Origin: Ciceribacter thiooxidans
Lineage (GTDB): Bacteria; Pseudomonadota; Alphaproteobacteria; Rhizobiales; Rhizobiaceae
Length of the DNA: 64,000 nucleotides
Assembly (NCBI RefSeq): GCF_014126615.1
Contig: NZ_CP059896.1
Location: 1,126,501-1,190,500, forward strand
Reading direction: 5' to 3'
Part shown: one piece after another, positions 19,118 to 28,063 of the stretch
Layout: every line of letters begins with the position of its first letter
Numbering within the stretch: the first letter of the stretch is position 1
Notes under the pieces: generated by a model
What the model saw: only the letters and a program-made list of their open reading frames with translations
Told to the model about the DNA's origin: nothing
Database searches by the model: none
Translations under genes and position numbers: made by a program

Positions 19118-20953
19118 ATGTTCCAGTCCTTCGAGGTGAAGTCCACTCCACAGTTCGGCCGTGCGCGCGTCGAGGCGCTGCGGGCGCGTTTCGCCGCCCT
19201 CGGCATCGACGGCTTCCTAGTGCCGCGTGCCGACGAGTATCAGGGCGAATATGTTCCCGAATCCGCCGAGCGGCTCGCCTGGCTCACCGGGTTCACCGGC
19301 TCGGCGGGGCAGGTGCTCGTCACCACGGCGGAGGCGATCGTCTTCGTCGACGGCCGCTATGTGACGCAGCTTGCCGAGCAGGTCGATTCTGCCGTCTTCA
19401 AGGGCGGCGATCTCGTCGGCGAGCCGCCGCACAAGTGGATCGCGACGCATGCGCCGAAGGGCTTCCGCCTCGGCATCGACCCGTGGCTGCATACCGGCGC
19501 AGAGGTGCGGCGGCTGGAAAAGGCACTCGCCGAGAAGGACGGCGCGCTGGTGCTGCTCAGGGAGAACCCGCTGGACCAGTCGTGGACGGACCGGCCGGCC
19601 GAACCACTCGGCGCCGTCGCGATCCAGTCGCAGTCCTATTCCGGCGTTCCGGCCGAGGAGAAGATCGCCCGCATTGCCCGCGAGCTCGGCGAGAAGAACC
19701 TGTCTGCCGTCCTCGTCACCGATCCTTCGTCTGTCGCATGGATCTTCAACATCCGCGGCAGCGACGTGCCGCATACGCCGCATCCGCTGGCGCGCGCGAT
19801 CATCGAGGCGAGCGGACACGCCGTGCTCTTCCTCGACAAACGCAAGACCGGGATCGAGGCGGAGACCTATCTCGCCGGACTTTGCACGCAGGTCGAGCCG
19901 CTGGAGCTTTCGCCGCGGCTGCAGGCGCTCGCCGCCTCCGGTGCCCGCATCCTCGTCGACCCCGACCTGACGCCGTTTGCCCTTTCCGAGCTGATCCGCG
20001 ACCACGGCGGTACGGTGGTCGAGGGCAATGATCCGGCGAAGATCCCGCGCGCGGTCAAGAACACCGTCGAGCTCAACGGCTCCGCCGTCGCCCATATTCA
20101 GGACGGAGTGGCGGTCGTCGAGTTCCTCTCCTGGTTCGACCGCCAACGGCCGGGCACGGTGACCGAGATAGGGGCGATCCAAGCACTAGAGGAGGCCCGC
20201 CGGCGCGTCGGCGAGCGGATGCAGAACCCGCTCAAGGACATTTCCTTCGACACAATTTCCGGCACCGGTGAGCATGCGGCGATCATGCACTACCGGGTGA
20301 CGACCGAGACCGACCGGACGATCGATTCCGGCGAACTCTTCCTCATCGATTCCGGTGCGCAGTACGTGAACGGCACGACCGACATCACCCGCACCGTCGC
20401 CGTCGGGCCGGTGTCGGACGAGAAGAAGCGCTTCTTCACGCTGGCGCTCAAGGGCATGATCGCGATCAGCACCGCACGGTTCCCGAAGGGGACGCGGGGC
20501 TGCGACCTCGACCCGCTGGCACGCATCGCGCTCTGGAAGGCGGGGGCGGATTTCGCCCACGGGACCGGCCACGGCGTCGGCTCCTATCTCTCAGTGCACG
20601 AGGGGCCGCAACGCATCGCGAGGCTCTCGACGCAGGAACTGCTGCCGGGCATGATCCTTTCCAACGAGCCGGGATACTACCGCCCCGGCGCCTTCGGTAT
20701 CCGCATCGAGAATCTTGTCTATGTGCGGGACGCCGAGCCGGTCGAGGGCGGCGACATGCCGATGCTCGGCTTCGAGACGCTGACCTATGTGCCGATCGAC
20801 AAGTACCTCATCGTCACCTCGCTGCTGACCGAGGAGGAGCTCGACTGGCTGGACGCCTATCATCGCCGCACGCGCGAGGAGCTGATGCCACTCATTCCGG
20901 ATGAGGAGACGCGGGCCTGGCTCGAGCGGGTGACCGAGCCGTTCAGCCGATGA
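19118..20953 (+). CDS. Xaa-Pro aminopeptidase (M24 family)
   Basis: This metallopeptidase removes an N-terminal residue next to proline. The 611-residue protein has two creatinase-like N-terminal domains and a C-terminal pita-bread catalytic domain, the three-domain layout of aminopeptidase P1. The dimetal ligands are visible: the two aspartates of IDSGAQYVNGTTDITRT, the histidine in HGTGHGVGSYLSVHE, and glutamates in NEPGYY and RIENL. It overlaps the 3' end of azlD by 11 bases in convergent orientation. Confidence 0.94.
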   Translation: MFQSFEVKSTPQFGRARVEALRARFAALGIDGFLVPRADEYQGEYVPESAERLAWLTGFTGSAGQVLVTTAEAIVFVDGRYVTQLAEQVDSAVFKGGDLVGEPPHKWIATHAPKGFRLGIDPWLHTGAEVRRLEKALAEKDGALVLLRENPLDQSWTDRPAEPLGAVAIQSQSYSGVPAEEKIARIARELGEKNLSAVLVTDPSSVAWIFNIRGSDVPHTPHPLARAIIEASGHAVLFLDKRKTGIEAETYLAGLCTQVEPLELSPRLQALAASGARILVDPDLTPFALSELIRDHGGTVVEGNDPAKIPRAVKNTVELNGSAVAHIQDGVAVVEFLSWFDRQRPGTVTEIGAIQALEEARRRVGERMQNPLKDISFDTISGTGEHAAIMHYRVTTETDRTIDSGELFLIDSGAQYVNGTTDITRTVAVGPVSDEKKRFFTLALKGMIAISTARFPKGTRGCDLDPLARIALWKAGADFAHGTGHGVGSYLSVHEGPQRIARLSTQELLPGMILSNEPGYYRPGAFGIRIENLVYVRDAEPVEGGDMPMLGFETLTYVPIDKYLIVTSLLTEEELDWLDAYHRRTREELMPLIPDEETRAWLERVTEPFSR

Positions 20954-21254
20954 AATAGCGCATCGCCATCACCGCGATCCATCCGGAAACGAGGAGCGGG
21001 ATGGCGGAGAACCGCAGGCCGACGGCAAGGGCGACCGCCATGGCGACCTTGACGTCGGTGCCGCCGGTAAAGAAGGCGGGCGCGACGAGCGTCGTCAGCA
21101 CGGCGGCGGGAACGGCGCTGAGCGCCGCTTCGAGGCGCGGCGGCACCGTCTTCAGCCGCGCGATCAGCAGATAGCCGCCGATGCGGGTGAGGTAGGTCGC
21201 GACCGCGGCGGCGACGATCAGGAGCGTCATGTAGGGGGTGAGAAATTCGCTCAT
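20943..21254 (-). CDS. azlD: AzlD family branched-chain amino acid exporter subunit
   Basis: AzlD is the small partner of AzlC in branched-chain amino acid (or analogue) export. The 103 residues hold three or four transmembrane segments: TPYMTLLIVAAAVATYLTRIGGYLL, AVPAAVLTTLVAPAFF, VAMAVALAVGLRF. YLTRIGGYLL is typical of the family. The ATG overlaps the azlC stop by 4 bases (ATGA), so translation is probably coupled. Confidence 0.88.
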   Translation of the reverse strand: MSEFLTPYMTLLIVAAAVATYLTRIGGYLLIARLKTVPPRLEAALSAVPAAVLTTLVAPAFFTGGTDVKVAMAVALAVGLRFSAIPLLVSGWIAVMAMRYFIG

Positions 21255-21970
21255 TCGCCGGCCTCCGCGCGAGCCTCGGCCGCTCGCGGCGCCGCGACCT
21301 TGGGCGGCAGCAGTGCAGCGAGCGCCACGCCGGCGAGGGCACCGATGCTGACGTGCCAGGGCGTGCCGACCATGCGGTAGGCGACGATGGAGACGGCGGC
21401 GCTGACGGCGACCACCGGCAGGAAATTCGCCCGCCTGCGGAAGCCGAGGACCAGTCCCATGAAGTAGATCGGCAGCAGCACGTCGATGCCGATTGCCGCC
21501 GGGTTGCCGATCATGCTGCCGAAGTAGGCGCCAATGGTCGTCGTCGCCACCCAGCCGACATAGATCGTCGCGGCGAAGCCGAAATACCAGGCGAAAGAGA
21601 CGGATCGCCCGGTTTCGCCCCGTGTCAGCGTCTCGGCGAACTGCGGATCGGTGAGGAAGAAGAAGGAGAGCGCCTTCTGCAGCGGCGAGAAATGCCGGAT
21701 GAAGGGGGCGATGGCCGCCGAATAGAGGATGTGGCGGAAGTTGACGGCGAAGATCGACAGCACGATCACCCACATCGGCACGTCATGGCCGAAGAGCTCG
21801 ATGCCGACGAGCTGGCTCGCGCCGGCAAAGACGATGGCGCTCATGAGCGTCGCTTCCGCGACCGTCTGCCCGTTGGCGACGGCGACTGCGCCGTAGAGCG
21901 CGGCGAAGGGAATGGTCGAGATCAGGATCGGCGTACTGCCGCGCAGACCGTCGAAAAGATCGGATTTCAT
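21251..21970 (-). CDS. azlC: AzlC family branched-chain amino acid exporter
   Basis: AzlC is the large inner membrane subunit of the AzlCD exporter (YgaZ in E. coli). The 239 residues include the family's N-terminal GLRGSTPILISTIPFAALYGAVA and SAIVFAGASQL segments, then about six transmembrane helices and LPIYFMGLVLGFRRR. It is first in a two-gene operon with azlD. No Lrp/AsnC regulator lies alongside. Confidence 0.92.
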   Translation of the reverse strand: MKSDLFDGLRGSTPILISTIPFAALYGAVAVANGQTVAEATLMSAIVFAGASQLVGIELFGHDVPMWVIVLSIFAVNFRHILYSAAIAPFIRHFSPLQKALSFFFLTDPQFAETLTRGETGRSVSFAWYFGFAATIYVGWVATTTIGAYFGSMIGNPAAIGIDVLLPIYFMGLVLGFRRRANFLPVVAVSAAVSIVAYRMVGTPWHVSIGALAGVALAALLPPKVAAPRAAEARAEAGE

Positions 21971-22105
21971 GAAGGCTTCCTTTTGCGGAAGAGATAGAGG
22001 CGCAGCGCCCGGCGAACAATTGAATTTGGCTGATGGATCGATTGATTCGCCTTACTTATCGTGGCACGCTCCGGCGGTAGCGATCCTTCCCGAAGGAGCA
22101 GGCGG

Positions 22106-22354
22106 ATGCCGAAACTCGATTTCTCCAGCGATGATCAGGCGGCGATCGTTGCGCGGGTGAGGGATTACTTCCTCTCCGAATTCGACCTCGATGTCGGACG
22201 GTTTGAGGCCGAGGCGATCCTGACCTTCTTTGCGAAGGAGATCGGTGCCCATTTCTACAACCGCGGCCTCTACGACGCCCAGTCGGTGATCGTGAACCAG
22301 GTCGACGTCATCAACGACGCGATCTACCAGCTCGAAAAGGCGCCCGGCGACTGA
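22106..22354 (+). CDS. DUF2164 family small protein
   Basis: This is an 82-residue protein of the DUF2164 family, of unknown function. It has the typical pattern: a start with acidic helix LDFSSDDQAAIVARVRDYFLSEFDLDVG, the FEAEAILTFFAKEIGAHFYNRGLYDAQ core and a D-A-I-Y-Q-L-E-K end. AAGGAG at 22093-22098 fixes the start at ATG 22106, 7 bases on. It is transcribed away from azlC and toward panB. Confidence 0.85.
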   Translation: MPKLDFSSDDQAAIVARVRDYFLSEFDLDVGRFEAEAILTFFAKEIGAHFYNRGLYDAQSVIVNQVDVINDAIYQLEKAPGD

Positions 22355-22384
22355 AGGACGCCGGGTCAGATCGTGCCTCCGGTC

Positions 22385-23212
22385 CTACTTCTTCGGGCGA
22401 ACCTGAAAGGTATGCTCGGGACCCGGAAATGTCCGCGCCCGGACCTCCGTCGCATAGTCCTCGGCCGCCCTGGAGATGACATTGGCCAGTTCGGCGAAAT
22501 GCTTGACGAAGCGCGGCCTGAAATCGTTGAACAGGCCGAGCATGTCGTCCGACACGAGCACCTGACCATCACAGGCGGGCGATGCGCCGATGCCGATCGT
22601 CGCGGCCGATACCGCTTCGGTAATCTCCCGGGCCAGCGGCTCGACCGTTCCCTCGATCACCATGGCGAAGGCGCCGGCTTCGTCGATGGCGCGGGCATCC
22701 CTGCGGATCTTGTCGGCTTCCTTGTCGGTGTGTCCCTTGGAGCGGTAGCCGCCCGAGGTGTTGACCTGCTGCGGCATCAGGCCGACATGGCCGAAGACCG
22801 GCACGCCGCGGGACACGAGGAAGGCGACGGTTTCCGCCATTTCCTCGCCGCCTTCGAGCTTGACGCCGTCGCAGCCGGTTTCCTTCATGATGCGGGCGGC
22901 GGTGCGGAAGGCCTGTTCCTTCGATTCCTGATAGGAGCCGAAGGGCAGGTCGACGATGACGCAGGCGCGGCTGACACCGCGCATGACGGCCTGGCCATGG
23001 GCGATCATCATCTCGACGGTGACGCCGACCGTGGTGTCCATGCCGTAGAGCACCATGCCGAGGCTGTCGCCGACGAGCAGCAAGTCGCAATGCGGGTCGA
23101 ACAGGCGCGCCATCGGCGTCGTGTAGGCGGTGAGAGAAACGACCGGACGCTCACCCTTGAGTGCCGTAATTTCATTCGGGGTCAGCCGCTTCTGGCGGGG
23201 CGGGGTGCTCAT
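22385..23212 (-). CDS. panB: 3-methyl-2-oxobutanoate hydroxymethyltransferase
   Basis: PanB makes ketopantoate from 2-oxoisovalerate with methylene-tetrahydrofolate, the first step of pantothenate synthesis. The 275-residue protein shows the family motifs: [43 protein letters not shown], and [15 protein letters not shown]. It follows panC with one base between them. The two make up the cytosolic pantoate pathway together with a ketopantoate reductase that is not in the window. Confidence 0.96.
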   Translation of the reverse strand: MSTPPRQKRLTPNEITALKGERPVVSLTAYTTPMARLFDPHCDLLLVGDSLGMVLYGMDTTVGVTVEMMIAHGQAVMRGVSRACVIVDLPFGSYQESKEQAFRTAARIMKETGCDGVKLEGGEEMAETVAFLVSRGVPVFGHVGLMPQQVNTSGGYRSKGHTDKEADKIRRDARAIDEAGAFAMVIEGTVEPLAREITEAVSAATIGIGASPACDGQVLVSDDMLGLFNDFRPRFVKHFAELANVISRAAEDYATEVRARTFPGPEHTFQVRPKK

Positions 23213-23213
23213 G

Positions 23214-24086
23214 TCAGGCGGCCTCCATGCCGTTTTCGGATGCGATGTCGATCACGCGGTTGTCGAGCAGCTTTGTCTTGCCGATCCGGATATAGAGCAG
23301 GATGAGCGCTGCGTCCTCGATGGTTTCGAGCGGCTCCAGCGTCTTCGGGTGACGGACGGCGACGACCTCCGGCGTGGCGAGCGGCTCGCTGCGGATGAAG
23401 GCGTCGAGCTTCGCTTCGAGTTCGGCCGGGTTACGGACACCCTCACGGATCAGGCGTTCGGCTTCGTCGAGGGTGCGCGGCACGATCACGGCCGCACGGC
23501 GCTCTTCCGCCGAGAGATAGACGTTGCGTGACGAGCAGGCGAGGCCGTCCGCCTCGCGCACAGTCGGGACCGGAACGATCCGCACCGGTTGCGCGAGGTC
23601 CTCGACCATGCGGCGGATGACCGACACCTGCTGGTAGTCCTTTTCGCCGAAATAGGCGGTGTCCGGCTGAACAATGTTGAAGAGCTTGGTGACCACAGTC
23701 GCGACGCCGGCGAAATGGCCCGGCCGGGCCGCGCCTTCGAGTTCGCTTCCGAGCTTCGGAACGTCGACCACCGTTTCCATCGGACGCGGATACATGTCGG
23801 CGACGGTCGGAGCGAAGAGGAAATCGACCCCGGCGGCTTCGAGCATCGCGCTGTCGCGCGCGAGATCGCGGGGATACTTGTCGAGGTCCTCGCTGGCGCC
23901 GAATTGCAGCGGATTGACGAAGATGGAGACCACCGTCACGTCGTTCCCGGATCGGGAGTTCGCCACGAGCGTCATATGCCCGTCATGGAGATAGCCCATG
24001 GTCGGCACGAAACCGACAGTCTTGCCCGCCCTCCTAAGCGGTGCGAGGCGCAGGCGCAACTCCTCGATGGTGCTGACCGTTTCCAT
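23214..24086 (-). CDS. panC: Pantothenate synthetase
   Basis: PanC joins pantoate and beta-alanine with ATP to make pantothenate. The 290-residue protein has the nucleotide-binding HxGH-type motif in [14 protein letters not shown], then [15 protein letters not shown], and [13 protein letters not shown]. The start ATG at 24086 is chosen for AAGGAGG 7 bases upstream; the longer ORF to 24146 is not needed. It precedes panB in the operon. Confidence 0.96.
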   Translation of the reverse strand: METVSTIEELRLRLAPLRRAGKTVGFVPTMGYLHDGHMTLVANSRSGNDVTVVSIFVNPLQFGASEDLDKYPRDLARDSAMLEAAGVDFLFAPTVADMYPRPMETVVDVPKLGSELEGAARPGHFAGVATVVTKLFNIVQPDTAYFGEKDYQQVSVIRRMVEDLAQPVRIVPVPTVREADGLACSSRNVYLSAEERRAAVIVPRTLDEAERLIREGVRNPAELEAKLDAFIRSEPLATPEVVAVRHPKTLEPLETIEDAALILLYIRIGKTKLLDNRVIDIASENGMEAA

Positions 24087-24173
24087 CCGGCCTCCTCCTT
24101 TTCGCACTTGCGAAGGCTCACTAGCGCGCGGGCGAAAAAAAGGCAATTGATGAAATCGGGTGCAGGCCTTCGG

Positions 24174-24800
24174 CTATAGGAGTATGTCGGCGCTGCGGAC
24201 GATCTCGACGCCCTTTTCCCGCATCTCGGCGATCGCCGTCTTGACGCCTTCCGGGTCGATGCCGCGGCTCGCATCCTCGACGAAGCGGACCTTTACGCCG
24301 GGCAGCATTTCCACGGCATCGAGCGCGGAAAACTTCACGCAATAGTCGGTCGCAAGTCCGCAAATGTCGATCTCGTCGACACCCTTCTCCTTCAGATAGT
24401 CGGCAAGCCCGGTGAGCGCCGCCCGGTCGTTGTCGCGGAAGGCGGAGTAGCTGTCGACCGCCGGGTTTTGGCCCTTGCGCTGCACATGGTCGATGCTGAG
24501 GACGTCCAGGTCCGGATGGAAGGCGGCGTCTTCAGTTCCCTGCACGCAATGGTCCGGCCAGAGCATCTGCGGCTTGCCGGAGAGTTCGCCGATTTCGAAG
24601 GGCGATTTGCCGGGATGGGAGGAGGCGAAGCTGCCATGGCCCGGTGGATGCCAGTCCTGCGAAGCAATCACGAGGTCGTATCTGCCGCTTGCCATCAGGG
24701 CGTTGGCGACCAGAACGACCTCGTCGCCGCCGGCGACCGGCAGGTTTCCGCCGGGGCAGAAGCCGTTCTGGAGATCGATCAGCAGCAGGGCTCGGGCCAT
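24174..24800 (-). CDS. pncA: Nicotinamidase (pyrazinamidase)
   Basis: PncA hydrolyses nicotinamide to nicotinate in NAD salvage. The 208-residue protein carries the catalytic aspartate (LLIDLQNGFCPGG), the metal-binding DWHPPGHGSFASSH and the cysteine in GLATDYCVKF. GAGGAA precedes the ATG. An 87-base gap separates it from panC upstream, so pncA may be read from the pan transcript. Confidence 0.94.
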   Translation of the reverse strand: MARALLLIDLQNGFCPGGNLPVAGGDEVVLVANALMASGRYDLVIASQDWHPPGHGSFASSHPGKSPFEIGELSGKPQMLWPDHCVQGTEDAAFHPDLDVLSIDHVQRKGQNPAVDSYSAFRDNDRAALTGLADYLKEKGVDEIDICGLATDYCVKFSALDAVEMLPGVKVRFVEDASRGIDPEGVKTAIAEMREKGVEIVRSADILL

Positions 24801-24989
24801 TTCGGTTCCTCATTTCGCGTTGATCGGACAGGATGGCAACCACGCCTCCCGGGATCAAGGGCAAAAGCACCTCTGTATCAACTGGCGCGGATAAATGGCT
24901 GATGCGAAAAGACGATTCCGCGTCCCTTGCATGGCGGACTGGTGGCGCTATTCTCTCTTTGGTTGGAAACGGGCGAGGAGACAACTGAC

Positions 24990-26075
24990 ATGCCGACACG
25001 GAGATTGCACCGGAAGGCACCGTCGCTCACCGCCGTCACCTTCGCTTTCGTGGCGGTGAGCGCGCTCGTGGTCGGCTTCATGCTGTTCTTCCTGATGCGC
25101 GAGCGGCTCCAGACCTACGGCCGTGACAACACGGCGACGGAGATCGGCGTCCGCGCCGAGGGTGTCCAGACCGCGCTTGCGCACGGTCTCTACGACGCGT
25201 GGTCGCGCCTGAAGGTTCTGGCGCAGGAGGTCGGCGCCGACGATACGGAAACAATCCGGACGAAGCTGCAGACATTGGTTGGCGAGGGAAACGGGCTCTC
25301 CTGGGCCGGCTTTGCCGGGCTGGACGGGACGATCCAGGCATCCTACGCGGACGTCATGCTCGGGGAGAGTGTTTCCGCCACCTCATGGTTCCGGACGGGT
25401 TTGAGCAAACCGACTGCCGAGGACGTTCGGGAAACCGTGTCAACGGTGTCAGGGCAGGGCCGCTCGCGGTCCTCTCTGATCTTCGCAGCGCCGGTGCGCA
25501 ACGCAGACGGTCAGGTTCGCGGGGTGCTCTCTGTTCGTCTCGACCTGTCCTCGGCCACGATTCTGCTGCGCGACATGGCGAGGGCACTCGATATCGACCT
25601 CGTGCTCATCGACTCTGCCGGCGCCGTGCTCATGCAGACGCGCGGGCGGGCGGAAGATGCGCCCGATCTGCCGAGCCTGCAGGCGGCACGGGCAGGCGCA
25701 TCGATGGTCACCCTCGAACGCTGGCCGGACGGCAGGTCGTATTTCAGCGCCGCGGTGCCGGAGATAACCTATCGCGACCTGCCGTCGCTCGGATGGAGCC
25801 TCGTTGCCCGCGTTCCTGCCGATCTGGCGGTGGCACCGGCGGAGCAATTGTCGCGCGGCATGATCTTCTATCTCGCGAGTTTCGGGCTGATGCTGCTGTT
25901 GCTGACGATGATCTTCGTGGAATCCTTCATCCGTCCGTTCGGTGTGCTGGCGCGGACCACGAGCAAGATTGCCGATGGTGCGGAGGTCTATCCGCCGGAC
26001 ACCAACCGCACGCGCGAATTGCAGATGATCACGGCGGCGATCGTGCGTCTCCAGACGCGGCTCCACCGGCATTGA
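24990..26075 (+). CDS. Membrane sensor protein with dCache-like domain, no output domain
   Basis: This 361-residue protein has an N-terminal transmembrane helix (about 15-37), a periplasmic dCache-like sensory region (about 38-290), a second transmembrane helix (about 293-315) and a short HAMP-like cytoplasmic stub. Typical cache-like pieces include WSRLKVLAQEVG, SYADVMLGESVSATSWFRTG and SSLIFAAPVRNADGQVRGVL. The protein stops after the stub: no kinase, GGDEF, EAL or methyl-accepting domain follows. The start is fixed by GAGGAG 9 bases upstream of ATG 24990. It runs convergent to the bgsA-like gene with 11 bases between their ends. Confidence 0.75.
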   Translation: MPTRRLHRKAPSLTAVTFAFVAVSALVVGFMLFFLMRERLQTYGRDNTATEIGVRAEGVQTALAHGLYDAWSRLKVLAQEVGADDTETIRTKLQTLVGEGNGLSWAGFAGLDGTIQASYADVMLGESVSATSWFRTGLSKPTAEDVRETVSTVSGQGRSRSSLIFAAPVRNADGQVRGVLSVRLDLSSATILLRDMARALDIDLVLIDSAGAVLMQTRGRAEDAPDLPSLQAARAGASMVTLERWPDGRSYFSAAVPEITYRDLPSLGWSLVARVPADLAVAPAEQLSRGMIFYLASFGLMLLLLTMIFVESFIRPFGVLARTTSKIADGAEVYPPDTNRTRELQMITAAIVRLQTRLHRH

Positions 26076-26086
26076 ACCCGACAGGT

Positions 26087-28060
26087 TTAGCGGACGTGAG
26101 AACCGAAGACGAGATCGTGCAGGATCGCGCCGATCCTCGTTCGCGTGACACCCGGCGCCGAGCCTTCGGCGTAGAGCCTGCGAAGCAGCGCCTCGTATTG
26201 CCTGTCGGTCGTGTCGAGCGAGATCAGGCCGCCGTCGGGTGTCGTCTCGATGACATAGCCCGAGACGTCACCGACATCCCGCACCGAGATTTCGACAGGC
26301 GAACCCTCCGCCAGAACCACGCCGCGCACAAGCGCCGATTGCTGGGTCAGGTCGGTGAGCCAGACGCGGTGGAGGCCGTCGTCGAGGCGCATCAGTACGC
26401 GCTGCGGCCGGTCGTCGAGATGGCTTTCGATACGGGGCATTTCCACGCAGACCATCATCGTCACGGCAAGCGTCATCAGGTTGTAGAGGCTCCAGAAGAG
26501 GACGATGGACTTTCCCTCTCCAGCATCGCTGAAGACGAAGCGGTCGGAGAGGAAGCCGACGAAGAGGCCGACGAGCGTCAGCGCAGCGAGAATGAGGAAC
26601 GGCGCCATCATGCGCCACTGCACAACGAACTGGCTGCGATCTCCGCCCTTCGCCGTCACCTTGAAACTGCGGTTCTTCGGCCGAATGAGGCCGGTCCAGG
26701 TCGCGCGGATGATGGGGATCGCGCCTAGCAACTGGCTGACGTCGTTGACGATCGGGATGACGAGGCCGCGCGAGATGAAGTTCAGGGCAAAGAGCGTCCA
26801 GACGTAATAGGCGCCGAAATGGGAAAGGATTTCCGGCACGGAGGCATAGACCGCAATCGTGCCGAAATACCAGTAGAGCAGGGGATAGATAAAGGCTGCG
26901 AGACGGAACGGGTAAGTCGTCACCCAGTAGAGCAGGCTGTCGAGGACGCTCCAGCGGTCGCGCAGGCGTAGAGGCATGCGCAACGAGAACGGGCCATAGT
27001 CGCTGCGGACGATCTGCATCAGGCCGAGGCACCAGCGGGCCCGCTGCGTGACGTATTCTCTGAGGCCCTCCGGCGCGAGACCTTCCGTCAGCGCCTCGTT
27101 GAGGTAGGCGGTGTGCCAGCCCTTGGCCTCCAGCACCAGCGTCATCAGGAAATCCTCCGTTACGCTCTCGGTCGGGAAACCGCCGACATCGACGAGTGCC
27201 GTCCAGCGGACGACGGAGGAGGTGCCGCAGCAGAAGGCGATGTCCCAGCCGTCGCGGCTCGGCTGCAGGTGATCGAAGAAGAAGCGCTGCTCGTCGGGAT
27301 AGGAGCGGCTCAGTCCGAGATTGTGCTGGATCGGGTCCGGATTGAAGAAGTGCTGTGGTGTCTGGACGAGCCCGACGTTGTGGCGATGAAACAGGGCGAG
27401 CGCCCGCGTGAGGAAGTTGCGGTGCGGTACGAAGTCCGCGTCGAGGACCGCGACGAAGTCGGGAACCTCGCCACGCTCGGTGAGCCACGCGACCGCATGG
27501 TTGAGATTGCCGGCCTTCGAGCCCTTGTTGTCCGGGCGGCGGAGGTAGTTCACCGCCTGCTCGCGGCAGTAGTCCGCCAACCAGTCGCGCCGGCCGTCGT
27601 CCAGGACGTAGACCACGGTGTGCGGGTGCTCGAGCGCCTTGGCGCCGGCGATCGTCCGGGCGAGCACCTCCTTCTCTTCGTTGTAGGTGGCAATCAGCAC
27701 AGCGACCTTGGGAGGAGGGGCGGGGCGCCACCAGTTGCGGGCCGCCGTCGCCTCCGGAGAGCGGTTCTTGCGGCGCATCAGGATGACGAAGGCGCTGAAG
27801 GAGGAGACGAGGGCCGCGGCCTCGATCAGAAAGAAGCTCCAGGTGACGAGGCAGTCCCAGGTGGCGCCGAAGGGCGCGAGCGTCTCGGTTGCGCGCCAGA
27901 CGATGTAGCGGGCCGAGAGGACGATGGCGACGGCAAAGATCAGAACCCGGTGGGAGACCGTCTCCCGGCGCAACACGAAAGGCGTGACGAGAGCGACGCC
28001 GAAGACGATCGCCACCACCGCGTAAGCCGATTGCTGCTCGGTCGGATGGAGTTCGAGCAT
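26087..28060 (-). CDS. bgsA: BgsA-like mixed-linkage beta-glucan synthase (GT2)
   Basis: This is a processive family-2 glycosyltransferase of the cellulose synthase superfamily, 657 residues. Three hydrophobic segments precede the cytosolic catalytic domain: VAVLIATYNEE, VLDDGRRD, the DxD in VLDADFVPH, TED (ESVTEDFLMTL) and QRARW (QxxRW). Further transmembrane helices follow (four or more) and a C-terminal cytosolic region. BgsA of Sinorhizobium meliloti makes a mixed (1-3)(1-4) beta-glucan, and its C-terminus binds cyclic di-GMP without a canonical PilZ domain. Here too the tail lacks the classical PilZ RxxxR/DxSxxG signature. Length, architecture and pairing with a membrane-fusion protein fit BgsA. 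Cellulose or curdlan synthase is less likely. It follows the bgsB-like gene by 3 bases. Confidence 0.82.
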   Translation of the reverse strand: MLELHPTEQQSAYAVVAIVFGVALVTPFVLRRETVSHRVLIFAVAIVLSARYIVWRATETLAPFGATWDCLVTWSFFLIEAAALVSSFSAFVILMRRKNRSPEATAARNWWRPAPPPKVAVLIATYNEEKEVLARTIAGAKALEHPHTVVYVLDDGRRDWLADYCREQAVNYLRRPDNKGSKAGNLNHAVAWLTERGEVPDFVAVLDADFVPHRNFLTRALALFHRHNVGLVQTPQHFFNPDPIQHNLGLSRSYPDEQRFFFDHLQPSRDGWDIAFCCGTSSVVRWTALVDVGGFPTESVTEDFLMTLVLEAKGWHTAYLNEALTEGLAPEGLREYVTQRARWCLGLMQIVRSDYGPFSLRMPLRLRDRWSVLDSLLYWVTTYPFRLAAFIYPLLYWYFGTIAVYASVPEILSHFGAYYVWTLFALNFISRGLVIPIVNDVSQLLGAIPIIRATWTGLIRPKNRSFKVTAKGGDRSQFVVQWRMMAPFLILAALTLVGLFVGFLSDRFVFSDAGEGKSIVLFWSLYNLMTLAVTMMVCVEMPRIESHLDDRPQRVLMRLDDGLHRVWLTDLTQQSALVRGVVLAEGSPVEISVRDVGDVSGYVIETTPDGGLISLDTTDRQYEALLRRLYAEGSAPGVTRTRIGAILHDLVFGSHVR

Positions 28061-28063
28061 CGG

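Noticed and set aside
26087-26600. A canonical PilZ domain at the end of the glucan synthase
   Set aside because: The RxxxR and DxSxxG signature pair is not present in clear form, which agrees with BgsA-type control rather than BcsA-type.
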